A stretch of DNA of 64,000 nucleotides from positions 1 through 64,000 of the forward strand of contig CALGJV010000040.1 in assembly GCA_937928595.1 (NCBI GenBank), written 5' to 3'. Below are positions 37,970 to 46,892 of the stretch, in pieces; the stretch's first letter is position 1; every line of letters begins with the position of its first letter. A program made the translations under genes and the position numbers. Below the pieces are notes generated by a model. That model did no database searches and had not been told where the DNA came from. It saw only the letters and a program-made list of their open reading frames with translations. Source of the stretch: an uncultured Phycisphaerae bacterium. Its GTDB lineage: Bacteria > Planctomycetota > Phycisphaerae > UBA1845 > Fen-1342.

Positions 37970-38960
37970 CGCCGGGCCTCTCGACCGGCGCCGCCACCGC
38001 CGCCGGGGGCCGCCCTGCGCTCGGGGCCGTCCGATCCAGCACGAGCAGTCCCATGAGCAACGGCAGGTAGATCACGCTCGCCAGGAACACGCCCCGCGCG
38101 GCCGCCGCCGTACGCCGCCGCTCCAGCACCACCGCGGCCGCGACAAAGGCCGCGCCCAGCACGCACGCACCAGCCGCGTACACCCCGCCCGCCGCCCCGA
38201 GAATCGTCAGCGCCAGCGTGACCGGCAGCAGCAGCAGTGCGTAAACGACCACGATGCACGCCGTCAGATGCCCTCCGGGATCGACCGCGGGCAGCATTCG
38301 GAAGCCGCCTCGTCGATAGTCCTCACGATAAAGCCACGCCAAGGCGAGAAAGTGCGGCACCTGCCAGCAGAACAGCGTCGCCGCGAGCGCGAGCCCGGCG
38401 GGTGCGATGCCGCCCGTCGCAGCCGTCCAGCCGACCAGCGGCGGCAGCGCGCCGACGACGGCGCCGACGAGCGTGTTGCCCGTCGTGCGGACCTTCAGCG
38501 GTGTGTAAAGCAGCACGTACGTGAGCAGAGCGGCCAGTGCCAGCGCGGCCGCGAGCGGCGTCGTCCCCAACAGGAGAAGCGTGGGGCCCGCGACCCCGCA
38601 GACGAGGCCGAACAACAGGGCCGCACGCGGCGTCAACCGCCGCGTGGGCAGCGGCCGGCCCGCGGTCCGGTGCATCCGGGCGTCTCGTTCGCGCTCCCAC
38701 CATTCGTTGAGCGCGTTCGCGCCCAAGGCGGCGAGTCCCGTCCCGACCACCGTCAGCGCAAACCGGCCCCAGTCGATCGAATCCCGGTCCGCCAACACGA
38801 ACCCCACCGCCGTGGTCACCAGAACGAGCGCGCTGAGGCGGGCCTTCCCGAGCTCGAGATACCAGCCGACAACGCGCCGCACGTCGCGGGCCCGGTTCGA
38901 CGCGTCAAGCAGCATGGCGTTCGCGGCGGAAACGTCCCTCACACCGGCTCTCCCAGACAT
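37956..38960 (-). CDS. ctaB: Protoheme IX farnesyltransferase (heme O synthase)
   Basis: This integral membrane enzyme attaches a farnesyl chain to heme b to make heme O, the first step to heme A for the caa3 oxidase. It has 334 residues and about eight to nine helices. The prenyltransferase motif NALNEWWERERDARMHRT is intact, with RPLPTRRL behind it, and YTPLKVRTTGNTLVGAVVG is also typical. A TACAAT box lies six bases before the ATG and no Shine-Dalgarno sequence is present, so a leaderless message is likely. It is divergent from ctaA. Confidence 0.93.
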   Translation of the reverse strand: MSGRAGVRDVSAANAMLLDASNRARDVRRVVGWYLELGKARLSALVLVTTAVGFVLADRDSIDWGRFALTVVGTGLAALGANALNEWWERERDARMHRTAGRPLPTRRLTPRAALLFGLVCGVAGPTLLLLGTTPLAAALALAALLTYVLLYTPLKVRTTGNTLVGAVVGALPPLVGWTAATGGIAPAGLALAATLFCWQVPHFLALAWLYREDYRRGGFRMLPAVDPGGHLTACIVVVYALLLLPVTLALTILGAAGGVYAAGACVLGAAFVAAAVVLERRRTAAAARGVFLASVIYLPLLMGLLVLDRTAPSAGRPPAAVAAPVERPGDVAA

Positions 38961-38966
38961 CAGCCG

Positions 38967-38972
38967 ATTGTA
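38967..38972 (-). promoter_or_regulatory. -10 element (TACAAT), probable leaderless ctaB transcript
   Basis: TACAAT on the leftward strand is followed by six bases (CGGCTG) and the ATG at 38960. The spacing is identical to that in front of the 11332-14076 gene. No clear -35. Confidence 0.45.
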
Positions 38973-39030
38973 GCGGCCCGCAGCCCCGCGCCCAGCACGC
39001 CGGGGCGTGGCGGCCGCGATTCGCCGCCGC

Positions 39031-39036
39031 TATGCT
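39031..39036 (+). promoter_or_regulatory. Possible -10 element (TATGCT) for ctaA
   Basis: TATGCT lies 39 bases before the ATG at 39076, in the divergent ctaB-ctaA gap. The -35 region is not convincing. Confidence 0.28.
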
Positions 39037-39075
39037 CCAATCCTGAGGAGGGCGAAGCCGCAACGGATACAAGGC

Positions 39076-40509
39076 ATGAACCACGCGTCCGCCACACCGT
39101 CTGCCGACCGCGGAGCCGTGCTCGCCATCGGCTTCGGAACCACCGTCGCCATGTGGGGCATCGCGTACTTCTCCCGCCTGTTCGAACAGAGCGTCAACAG
39201 CCGCGCGGGGGTGCTCGTGCTGCTGTTTACGGCCGCGATCCTGCTCATCGCCTGCCATGTCGCCGGCGGGTACCTCGCCGGCCGCTGCACGGCCCGCGGG
39301 CTGCGGACCGCCGCCGCCGCCGGCCTCGTGACCGGCCTCGTCAACCTGCTCGCGGTGGCGGGCGCGTTCGGCGGCGAACGGCCCAACGAGATCCGCCCCA
39401 TCGCCATCGCGTTCATTCCCGGCTCCGTGTTGGCCGCCGTCGCCCTGGGCGTGCTCGGCGGACTCCTCGGCCGGCGGCACTACCGTCCCGACCGGCCGAC
39501 ACCGCCCTGGGCCGGCGGGCTGGCCGCCGTCACGGCCGTGGCGACGTTCCTTTTGCTCGGCGTCGGCGGCTTCGTCACCGGCTATGACGAAGGACTCGCG
39601 GTGGTCGACTGGCCGAACACCGAGACCTACAACATGTTCCTCTACCCGCTCGAACGCATGACGGGCGGCGTGTTTCTCGAGCATGCGCACCGCCTCTTCG
39701 GATCACTGGTCGGCCTGGCGACACTGGTCCTCGCGCTGCAAACCCAGTTCACCGAACGGCGCGGCGGCGTCCGCGCGCTGGCGTGGCTCGCACTGCTGGT
39801 GGTCATTGCCCAAGGCATCCTGGGCGGCCTGCGCGTCACCGGCCACTTCACGCTCAGCGCACAGCCGGAAGACACCACGCCCAGCGTGCTGCTGGCCATT
39901 GTGCACGGCGTGTTCGGACAATGCGTGTTCGGTGTCCTCGTGGCGCTGGCCGTACTGCGCTCCCACGCCTGGGCCGCCGCCGGGCCGCCGATCGCCGCGC
40001 CCGGTGCCGGCACCGATCGGGCGTTCAACCGGGCGCTGGTGCTCTTGCTCCTGGTCCAGCTCGTGCTGGGCGCGCTCGTGCGGCACTTCTCCTGGGCCCT
40101 CCAAGTACTGCCCTACGGCTTGGCGGCCCGTCCGGAGCAGTTGCAGGCCGTCGGGCAGTGGGCGCTCACGCTGCACATCACGATCGCCGTGCTCGCTTCG
40201 CTGGTCGCGGTCGCCGTGGGTGTACGCGCGTGGGGTCTTTATCAAAACGTCACGGTCTTGGCGCGGCTCGGCAGCGGCCTGCTCGGCCTCGTCGGCCTCC
40301 AGATCGGGCTGGGCATCGCGGCGCTGGCGGTCACCGGCGACGATTCGCCCGCGAACAAGCCCGGCCTGCTCGATGTCGCGATCACGACCGGCCACCAGGT
40401 CGTGGGCGCAGCGCTGCTGGCGTGGGCCGTCATGTTGCTGCTGTGGAGCCACCGCCGAGTCGCCCCGGCGCCGCCCGCGGCCGCGGCGACCGTGCCGGCG
40501 CACGCATGA
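39076..40509 (+). CDS. ctaA: Heme A synthase (COX15/CtaA) with an extra N-terminal membrane domain
   Basis: This enzyme oxidises heme O to heme A. It has 477 residues, much longer than bacterial CtaA proteins of about 300-350. The CtaA part starts near residue 170 and has conserved histidines in FLEHAHRLFGSLVGL, LRVTGHF, LHITIAVLASL and TTGHQVVGAALL. The first 150 or so residues form an additional four-helix membrane domain (for example FGTTVAMWGIAYFSRLFEQ) that I do not recognise. The ATG at 39076 follows AAGG closely; the frame is open 23 codons upstream to a GTG. Confidence 0.85.
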   Translation: MNHASATPSADRGAVLAIGFGTTVAMWGIAYFSRLFEQSVNSRAGVLVLLFTAAILLIACHVAGGYLAGRCTARGLRTAAAAGLVTGLVNLLAVAGAFGGERPNEIRPIAIAFIPGSVLAAVALGVLGGLLGRRHYRPDRPTPPWAGGLAAVTAVATFLLLGVGGFVTGYDEGLAVVDWPNTETYNMFLYPLERMTGGVFLEHAHRLFGSLVGLATLVLALQTQFTERRGGVRALAWLALLVVIAQGILGGLRVTGHFTLSAQPEDTTPSVLLAIVHGVFGQCVFGVLVALAVLRSHAWAAAGPPIAAPGAGTDRAFNRALVLLLLVQLVLGALVRHFSWALQVLPYGLAARPEQLQAVGQWALTLHITIAVLASLVAVAVGVRAWGLYQNVTVLARLGSGLLGLVGLQIGLGIAALAVTGDDSPANKPGLLDVAITTGHQVVGAALLAWAVMLLLWSHRRVAPAPPAAAATVPAHA

Positions 40510-40585
40510 CAGTTTTTCACAGCGGGCTCGAGACCTGATTCACCGGATGCCAACGGTCGGGGGTAGGCAGCGCCGGCCGGCGCGG

Positions 40586-40591
40586 TATGAT
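40586..40591 (+). promoter_or_regulatory. Possible -10 element (TATGAT) for the acyl-CoA synthetase operon
   Basis: TATGAT lies in the 216-bp gap between ctaA and the synthetase gene, with a leader of about 130 bases. No -35 was recognised. Confidence 0.25.
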
Positions 40592-40725
40592 GCCCGCTTC
40601 TCGCGCGGCCATGCCCGCCGGCGGAGCCTCCGCGTTCCGGCCCGGGCCCCCGCGCCGGTCGGAGCGCCCCCGGGGCGACCGGCGCCGCAGCGCGAGCGAA
40701 CGTCTTCCCGCAGGAGTCGGAGACC

Positions 40726-42891
40726 ATGACGCGAACGCCCGTGGTGGACGAACGACCGCAAACCGAGACCGCCGGCAAGCTCGAACCGCTTTTCGCGCCC
40801 CACGTCATCGCCGTGGTCGGCGCGTCGCGCACGCCCGGCTCGGTCGGCAACGCGATCATCTCGAACCTCGTGCTGGGCGGGTACACCGGCGTCATCTACC
40901 CGGTCAATCCCAAAACCAAGAGCATCCTCGGCAACCGCTGCGTCACGAGCGTCGAGGCCATCGACGACCACGTCGACCTCGCCGTCCTCGTCATCCCGGC
41001 GCCGCATGTCCAGGGCGTCGTGCAGGCCTGCGCCGACCGCGGCACAAAGCACTTCGTCGTCATCTCGGCCGGCTTCAAGGAGATCGGCGGCGAGGGCGTC
41101 CAGCGCGAGGCGAACCTCAAGGCGCTGGCGCAGGAGCGGGGCCTCACCATCGTCGGCCCCAACTGCCTCGGCATCATCAACACCGCGCCGACCGTCCGGA
41201 TGAACGCCACGTTCGCCCGCGACATGCCGGTCGCCGGCCCCTTCGGCCTGATCTCCCAGAGCGGCGCGCTCTGCACCGCCCTGCTCGACTACGCCAAGGG
41301 CGTCGGCATCGGTTTCTCGCGCTTCGTCAGCTTCGGCAACAAGGCCGCCGTCACCGAGACCGACCTGCTCCTGGCCCTGGCCGCCGATCCGCTCACGAAG
41401 GCCATCCTCATGTACGTGGAGGAGCTCTCGCACGGCCAGCAGTTCATCGAAACCTGCCAGCGCATCACCCACGGCCCGAACCCCAAGCCGATCATCGCGA
41501 TCAAGACCGGCCGCACGCAGGAAGGGGCCGCGGCCGCGGCCTCGCACACCGGCTCGCTGGCCGGCAGCGACGAGGTCTACGACGCGGTCCTGGCGCAGGC
41601 GGGCGTGCTGCGGGTCGAGTCGGTGAAGGATCTGTTCGACTGCGCCGAGGTGTTCGTCGACCCGGCCCTGCCGCACGGCCGCCGTACCGCCATCGTGACC
41701 AATGCGGGCGGCCCCGGCATCATGGCCACCGACGCGTGCATCCGGTCCGAGATGACGCTCTCGAAGTTCCAGGAGTACACGCTCAAGTCGCTGCGCTACC
41801 AGCTGCCGCCGACCAGCAGCCTCAAGAACCCCGTGGACGTGATTGGTGACGCGAAGCACGACCGCTATCGGGCCGCGCTGGACGCGGTGTCGGCCGACGA
41901 GGGCGTCGATCAGCTCGTCGTCATCGTCACCCCCCAGACCATGACCGACGTCACCGAGATCGCGGACGTGATTCGCGAGACCAAAGGCTTCTGCGGCAAG
42001 CCCATCGTCGGCTGCCTGATGGGGCTCGTCGACGTCTCCGCCGGTGTGCAGCTCCTGCGCAAGAGCGGCGTGCCCACGTACGCCTTCCCCGAGGACGCGA
42101 TGCGGGCCGTCGCGGCCAAGTGCCGCTTCGCCGAATGGACCCGGCGGCCGCTGCTGGGGTACCGCCAGTTCCCGGTCGACGCGGCCCGCGTCGAAGCGAT
42201 CTTCGACGAGGAACTCAAGGCCGGCCGGACCGCGCTGGTCGAGCTCAAGGCGCTCGAGGTCTTCCGCGCGTACGGCTTCCCGATCGTTCCCTACGCCCTG
42301 GCGACCAGCGCGATCGAAGCCGCCCAGGCCGCCGCGCAGATCGGCTTCCCGGTCGTCATGAAGATCTCGGGCCCGAAGATCGTGCACAAGACGGATGTGG
42401 GCGGCGTGCGGCTCAACCTGACCGACGAGGCCGGCGTCCGGACCGCGTACGACGAGATGATCGCCGGCGTCCGCGGCAAGATGGGCGCCGACACCGAGAT
42501 CTGGGGCGTCCTGGTGCAGAAGATGCTGCCCCGGGGCAAGGAGGTCATCCTCGGCATGTCACGCGACCCGCGCATGGGGCCGCTCCTCATGTTCGGTCTG
42601 GGCGGCATCTACACCGAGGCCCTCAAGGACGTCGCCTTCCGCCTCGCGCCCATCCGCGAGAACGAGGCGCTCGAGATGATCATGGGCATCCGCTCGCACA
42701 AGCTGCTGCGCGGCTTCCGCGGCGAAGCCCCCTCGGACCTCGAAGCCATCGGCGACTGCCTGCTGCGGCTCTCTCAGCTCGTCTCGTCGCACCCCCGCAT
42801 CCGCGAACTGGACATCAACCCGCTGCTCGTCTACGCGGCCGGCCAGGGCTGCATGGTCGCGGACGCGCGCGTCATTCTGGGCGATCGGTGA
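40726..42891 (+). CDS. Acyl/acetyl-CoA synthetase, NDP-forming (ADP-forming type)
   Basis: This enzyme interconverts acyl-CoA plus ADP and phosphate with acid plus ATP, conserving the thioester energy. It has 721 residues with all domains in one chain: a CoA-binding Rossmann domain at 15-150 (VVGASRTPGSVGNAIISNLV), two succinyl-CoA-ligase-like domains to about 460, and an ATP-grasp domain in the last 230 residues (FPVVMKISGPKIVHKTDVGG). SHTGSLAGSDEVYDAVLAQAG contains the histidine region expected to carry the phosphate. GGAG lies upstream of the ATG. A CoA-transferase/GNAT fusion follows after 38 bases. The acid specificity is unknown; acetate is the default for the family. Confidence 0.88.
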   Translation: MTRTPVVDERPQTETAGKLEPLFAPHVIAVVGASRTPGSVGNAIISNLVLGGYTGVIYPVNPKTKSILGNRCVTSVEAIDDHVDLAVLVIPAPHVQGVVQACADRGTKHFVVISAGFKEIGGEGVQREANLKALAQERGLTIVGPNCLGIINTAPTVRMNATFARDMPVAGPFGLISQSGALCTALLDYAKGVGIGFSRFVSFGNKAAVTETDLLLALAADPLTKAILMYVEELSHGQQFIETCQRITHGPNPKPIIAIKTGRTQEGAAAAASHTGSLAGSDEVYDAVLAQAGVLRVESVKDLFDCAEVFVDPALPHGRRTAIVTNAGGPGIMATDACIRSEMTLSKFQEYTLKSLRYQLPPTSSLKNPVDVIGDAKHDRYRAALDAVSADEGVDQLVVIVTPQTMTDVTEIADVIRETKGFCGKPIVGCLMGLVDVSAGVQLLRKSGVPTYAFPEDAMRAVAAKCRFAEWTRRPLLGYRQFPVDAARVEAIFDEELKAGRTALVELKALEVFRAYGFPIVPYALATSAIEAAQAAAQIGFPVVMKISGPKIVHKTDVGGVRLNLTDEAGVRTAYDEMIAGVRGKMGADTEIWGVLVQKMLPRGKEVILGMSRDPRMGPLLMFGLGGIYTEALKDVAFRLAPIRENEALEMIMGIRSHKLLRGFRGEAPSDLEAIGDCLLRLSQLVSSHPRIRELDINPLLVYAAGQGCMVADARVILGDR

Positions 42892-42929
42892 CCGGCCGCG
42901 CCGCGGACCGGCCCGTGGAGAATCGAGCG

Positions 42930-44822
42930 ATGTCGAACAAGTGGCGCAACCTGCACGCGGACAAGATCGTGTCCGCAGCCGAAGCAACGCAGAAGATCCG
43001 CCCCGGCGACCGGGTGTTCATCGGGTCGGCCTGCGGCGAGCCGCAGGAGCTCGTCCGGGCCCTCGTCGAGCACGGCGATCACCTGGCCGACATGGAGCTG
43101 ATCCACGTCCTGACCCTCGGCGTCGCGCCCTACACGCAGGCGAAGTACGCCCACAGCTTCCGGCCCAACGCGTTCTTCATCGGCAACAGCGTCCGTGACG
43201 CGGTCAACAACGCCCGGGCCGACTACACGCCGGTATTCCTGTCGCAGGTGCCGCAGCTCTTCCGCTCCCGTCGCCTGGGCATCGACGTGGCCCTCGTCAT
43301 GGTCAGCCCGCCGGACGACTACGGCAACTGCAGCCTCGGCGTCTCGGTGGACATCACCAAGGCCGCCGTCGAGACCGCCAAGCTCGTCATCGCCCAGGTC
43401 AACCGGCACATGCCGCGCGCCCACGGCAACTGCTTCCTCAACGTCCGCCAGATCCACTTCCTCGTCCCCCACGACGAGCCGCTGCTCGAGTGGCCCGTGG
43501 CGCGCGAGGCCGACGAGGTCACGCGCCGCATCGCCCAGCACCTCAACCGCCTGATCCCCGACGGCTCGACGCTCCAGCTCGGCATCGGCCGCATCCCCGA
43601 CGCCGTCCTCTCGACGCTCACCGACAAGAACGACCTCGGCATCCACACCGAGATGTTCTCCGACGGCGTGCTCAAGCTCGCCCGCCAGGGCGTCATCACC
43701 GGCCGCGCCAAGACCCTCAACCCCGGCAAGATCGTCGGCAGTTTCGCCGCCGGCTCGCGCGAGCTGTTCGAGTTCATGGACGACAACCCGCAGATCGAGA
43801 TGCACCCGTCCGAGTACACGAACAGCCCGTTCGTGATCGCCGGGCACGACAACATGGTCGCGATCAATGCGGCCCTCGAGATCGACCTCACCGGCCAGGT
43901 CGTGGCGGACTCGCTCGGCCAGACGCTGTACAGCGGCATCGGCGGGCACGCCGACTTCATCCGCGGCGCTGCGCTGGCCAAGAACGGCAAGCCCATCATC
44001 GCGATGCCCAGCACGGCCGACACGCCCGACGGCGTCCGCTCCCGGATCGTCGCGACGCTCCAGGAGGGCGCGGGCGTCATTACCACCCGCGGCGACACGC
44101 ATTACGTCGTGACCGAGTACGGCGTGGCGTTCCTGCACGGCAAGACCATGCGTGAGCGGGCCATGTCGCTCATCAGCATCGCCCACCCGGACTTCCGGTC
44201 TGAGCTGCTGCACGCCGCCAAGCGCCGCCGGATCGTCTACCCCAACCAGATCATGCCGCCCGCCCAGGCCCCCTACCCGGCCCAGTACGAGGAGACCATC
44301 ACCCTTCGCACCGGCGAAAAGGTCTTCGTCCGGCCGATCCGCCCGGACGACGAGCCCATGATGCGGGAGATGTTTTACGAGTTCAGCGAGCAGACCAAGT
44401 ACCTCCGCTACCACGCGGCCCTGAAGGCCATGCCGCACAACAAGATGCAGATCTTCTGCACGGTCGACTACGACACCGAGATGGCCCTCATCGGCCTGGT
44501 CGGCCCGCCCGGCGCCGAGCAGATCATCGCCGTGTCCCGCTACATGACCGACGCCGAGAAGCGCTCGGCCGAGGTCGCCTTCACCGTGCAGGACGACTGG
44601 CAGCGCAAGGGGCTCGGTACTTACTTCTTCGAGAAGCTCGTGAAGATCGGCGTCGAGCGCGGCATCAAGGAGTTCCACGCCTACGTCCTGGTCGAGAACG
44701 CGGGCATGCTCAAGATCTTCCACCGGTCCGGCTTCGTGGTCGAAACGGAGACGGAGGGCGACGTGGTGCGCGTCACCATGCGCCTGCCGGAGGTCGAGAA
44801 GGAAGGCAAGCGCCGCAATTAG
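42930..44822 (+). CDS. Acetyl-CoA hydrolase/CoA-transferase fused to a GNAT acetyltransferase
   Basis: The protein has 630 residues. Residues 1-440 or so are a family I CoA-transferase of the acetyl-CoA hydrolase/4-hydroxybutyrate CoA-transferase branch. GIHTEMFSDGVLKLA holds the catalytic glutamate candidate, and YSGIGGHADFIRGA and YVVTEYGVAFLHGKT are conserved. From about residue 480 a GNAT domain follows, starting VFVRPIRPDDEPMM, with the acetyl-CoA loop QRKGLGTYFFEKLVKIG. The frame is continuous, so it is a real fusion. With the acyl-CoA synthetase just upstream it could balance acetyl-CoA and free acid, with the GNAT part acetylating a lysine on one of the enzymes, as Pat does for acetyl-CoA synthetase. 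That role is inference. Confidence 0.88.
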   Translation: MSNKWRNLHADKIVSAAEATQKIRPGDRVFIGSACGEPQELVRALVEHGDHLADMELIHVLTLGVAPYTQAKYAHSFRPNAFFIGNSVRDAVNNARADYTPVFLSQVPQLFRSRRLGIDVALVMVSPPDDYGNCSLGVSVDITKAAVETAKLVIAQVNRHMPRAHGNCFLNVRQIHFLVPHDEPLLEWPVAREADEVTRRIAQHLNRLIPDGSTLQLGIGRIPDAVLSTLTDKNDLGIHTEMFSDGVLKLARQGVITGRAKTLNPGKIVGSFAAGSRELFEFMDDNPQIEMHPSEYTNSPFVIAGHDNMVAINAALEIDLTGQVVADSLGQTLYSGIGGHADFIRGAALAKNGKPIIAMPSTADTPDGVRSRIVATLQEGAGVITTRGDTHYVVTEYGVAFLHGKTMRERAMSLISIAHPDFRSELLHAAKRRRIVYPNQIMPPAQAPYPAQYEETITLRTGEKVFVRPIRPDDEPMMREMFYEFSEQTKYLRYHAALKAMPHNKMQIFCTVDYDTEMALIGLVGPPGAEQIIAVSRYMTDAEKRSAEVAFTVQDDWQRKGLGTYFFEKLVKIGVERGIKEFHAYVLVENAGMLKIFHRSGFVVETETEGDVVRVTMRLPEVEKEGKRRN

Positions 44823-44854
44823 CCGGCGCCCCGACACCGCGACGGAGCTCCACG

Positions 44855-45760
44855 ATGCGCACGACGCGGCTTTCGCGACGCGCCTTCCTGCGGCGGGGCC
44901 TGGCGACTTCCGGCGGGATGGCCCTCGTCGCGGTCGGGCCGTGGCCCGGCACCTCGGCCCAGGAGGCCCCCATGCAGAAGTTCGAAATCTCGCTCGCGGC
45001 GTGGTCGGTCCACAAGCTGTTCTACGCCGGCCGGCTCAAGCAGATCGACATGCCCGAGTTGTGCCGCAAGGAGTTCGACCTCGGCGGCCTCGAGCTCGTC
45101 AACTCGTTTTTTCCAAGCCCGCAGTACACCTATTGCCGGGACCTCGCGCGGCGGGCGCAGGACCACGGCGTGAAGATCCTGCTCATCATGTGCGACGGCG
45201 AGGGCGACCTCGCCGCCGCTGACAAGACCGAGCGGCAGCAGGCCGTGCGCAACCACCGCAAGTGGCTCGACGTGGCCGCGGTCCTGGGCTGCCATGCGAT
45301 CCGCTGCAACAGCGGCGAAGGCCGCGCCGGCGACGCCGACGCGATCGCCCGCTGTGCCGAGAGCTTCGTGGCGCTGTGCGAGTACGCCCGTCCCGACAAG
45401 CTCAGCGTGCTCATCGAAAACCACGGGGGGCTCTCGTCCGACCCGGACTCGCTGCTCGCGGTCATCCGTCGCGTGAACGACCCCCGGCTCGGCACCCTCC
45501 CGGATTTCGGCAACTTTCCCCCCGAAACCGACCGTTACGATGCCGTCCGCCGCATGATGCCCTTCGCGAAGGCCGTCAGCGCCAAATGCTACGACTTCGA
45601 CGAACAAGGCAACGAAACCAGGATCGACTACCCCCGCATGCTGCGCATCGTGCTCGAGGCCGGCTACCAGGGCTTCGTCGGCATCGAGTACGAGGGGTTG
45701 CGCCTGGACGAGAAGGCCGGCGTCCTCGCCTGCAAGCGGCTCCTCGAGCGTCTCCGCTGA
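44855..45760 (+). CDS. Exported TIM-barrel protein, sugar phosphate isomerase/epimerase family
   Basis: This 301-residue protein has a twin-arginine signal (LSRRAFLRRGLATSGG) at the N-terminus, so it is probably exported folded. The body is a xylose-isomerase-like TIM barrel. Metal-site candidates include the glutamate in VLIENHGG, the aspartate in TLPDFGNF, and the histidine and glutamate near GFVGIEYEG. Such proteins are abundant in planctomycetes and act on sugars or inositols, but the substrate is unknown. It starts 32 bases after the CoA-transferase gene and may be read with it. Confidence 0.82.
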   Translation: MRTTRLSRRAFLRRGLATSGGMALVAVGPWPGTSAQEAPMQKFEISLAAWSVHKLFYAGRLKQIDMPELCRKEFDLGGLELVNSFFPSPQYTYCRDLARRAQDHGVKILLIMCDGEGDLAAADKTERQQAVRNHRKWLDVAAVLGCHAIRCNSGEGRAGDADAIARCAESFVALCEYARPDKLSVLIENHGGLSSDPDSLLAVIRRVNDPRLGTLPDFGNFPPETDRYDAVRRMMPFAKAVSAKCYDFDEQGNETRIDYPRMLRIVLEAGYQGFVGIEYEGLRLDEKAGVLACKRLLERLR

Positions 45761-45861
45761 CCCCGGTCGCGTCGCCCCCCAAAGGCGCGGCGCCCCGGCC
45801 GGAGTTGCCTCCCGCCAGGGCGCTGCTGTTTGTCTCCCGAGCGCGCGGTGTCCACCCGGCT

Positions 45862-46506
45862 TTACCACTTCCGCCGCGCGAGCAGCAACCCGCCCAGCGC
45901 CAACGCCGCGCTGGCCGGCTCCGGCACGATCGCGCCCTGCACCAGGGCGTTGCGGCCCTGATAGGCGCTCGTGAACCATGACCCCGTCTGGAGCGTCATG
46001 ATCGCGCCTTCGTACGGCGCCGGTCCGTAAGCGCTGAAATCCATCCCGAAATCGCCGCCCGTCGGACCTTCGAACAGCCCGTTGCCCGAGCCGTTGAACA
46101 GGACGTTGCTCAGCACGCCGTTGAAGAACGCGAACGGCGCGCTCCACGTCCAGGTCCCCGAAACGTCGCCCGTAATCGTGTCGCCGTTGATGTCGCTGAT
46201 CAGGAACGTGCCGCTCGCCAGCGCGCTCAGCGGCGTGATGCTCGTGATGCTCAGAGACAACGTGTAGTCTGCGGCCGTCGACTTGAAGTTGTGCGCGAAC
46301 TGCGCGGTCTCCGTCACCGGCAGCACCCGCGTCACGTCACCATCCGTCCGCGTGCCCGCCTCCGCGAGGAAGTTCCCCATCAGGGGCCCGCTCGGCGAAA
46401 AGCTGGCCTCGAGGTCCGTGAACCCAAACGTCACGATCGGGCCCGCCGTCGCGACGCTCGCGGCCAGCGCCAAACCAACAATGCTCGTCACCCAAAACTT
46501 AGTCAT
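45862..46506 (-). CDS. PEP-CTERM sorting-signal protein of unknown function
   Basis: This exported protein has 214 residues. A signal peptide ends near VATAG at residue 22. The C-terminus is VPEPASAALALGGLLLARRKW, a PEP-CTERM sorting signal of PEP motif, hydrophobic helix and arginines, recognised by exosortase and linked in other bacteria to exopolysaccharide. The mature part is Gly/Ser/Thr-rich beta sequence without a recognised domain. The ATG has AGGAGGAG about six bases upstream. It is monocistronic. Confidence 0.85.
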   Translation of the reverse strand: MTKFWVTSIVGLALAASVATAGPIVTFGFTDLEASFSPSGPLMGNFLAEAGTRTDGDVTRVLPVTETAQFAHNFKSTAADYTLSLSITSITPLSALASGTFLISDINGDTITGDVSGTWTWSAPFAFFNGVLSNVLFNGSGNGLFEGPTGGDFGMDFSAYGPAPYEGAIMTLQTGSWFTSAYQGRNALVQGAIVPEPASAALALGGLLLARRKW

Positions 46507-46892
46507 CTCGCACTCCTCCTAGGACTACAAAGACCAACGCTCCACGCAGTGTAAAGACGCCTCGACGCGCCGCGTCGCGGCTCCGAAGCGTCACCGTCTG
46601 ACCAATCTGAAGCTGTGGCCCGTAACCGGTCCCGTGACCGCTCCCGTATCCTAGGCCAACGGGGTGACAGAATCAAGCTATTCTGCGAATCGCCCACCTC
46701 CCAATCGACCGGGGCCGCTAATCAACCGCGTCACAGGACCCGAATCCCGCGCCCTCAAAGAATCCCGGCCTGCGCTCACGGATTTCTTACATTGGCCGTC
46801 GTCCAGACTGAGGCTATGTTGGCGGCATGACGGTCGCGTCGGCGGCGCGGCCACTCCGCGAATCTCGCGGCCGGTCCCGCAGGAGCCTGTGA
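46507..46892. other. Divergent intergenic region, 386 bp
   Basis: No gene is seen. It holds the upstream regions of the PEP-CTERM gene (leftward) and the solute-binding protein gene (rightward). A short inverted repeat CAGAAT/ATTCTG with a six-base loop lies at 46668-46685. The other notable element is the possible promoter listed at 46792-46820. Confidence 0.5.
46792..46820 (+). promoter_or_regulatory. Possible promoter of the solute-binding lipoprotein gene
   Basis: TTGGCC (46792-46797), 17 bases, and TATGTT (46815-46820) give a moderate sigma70-like promoter. The leader to the ATG at 46893 would be about 66 bases, with GGAG close to the start. Confidence 0.35.
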
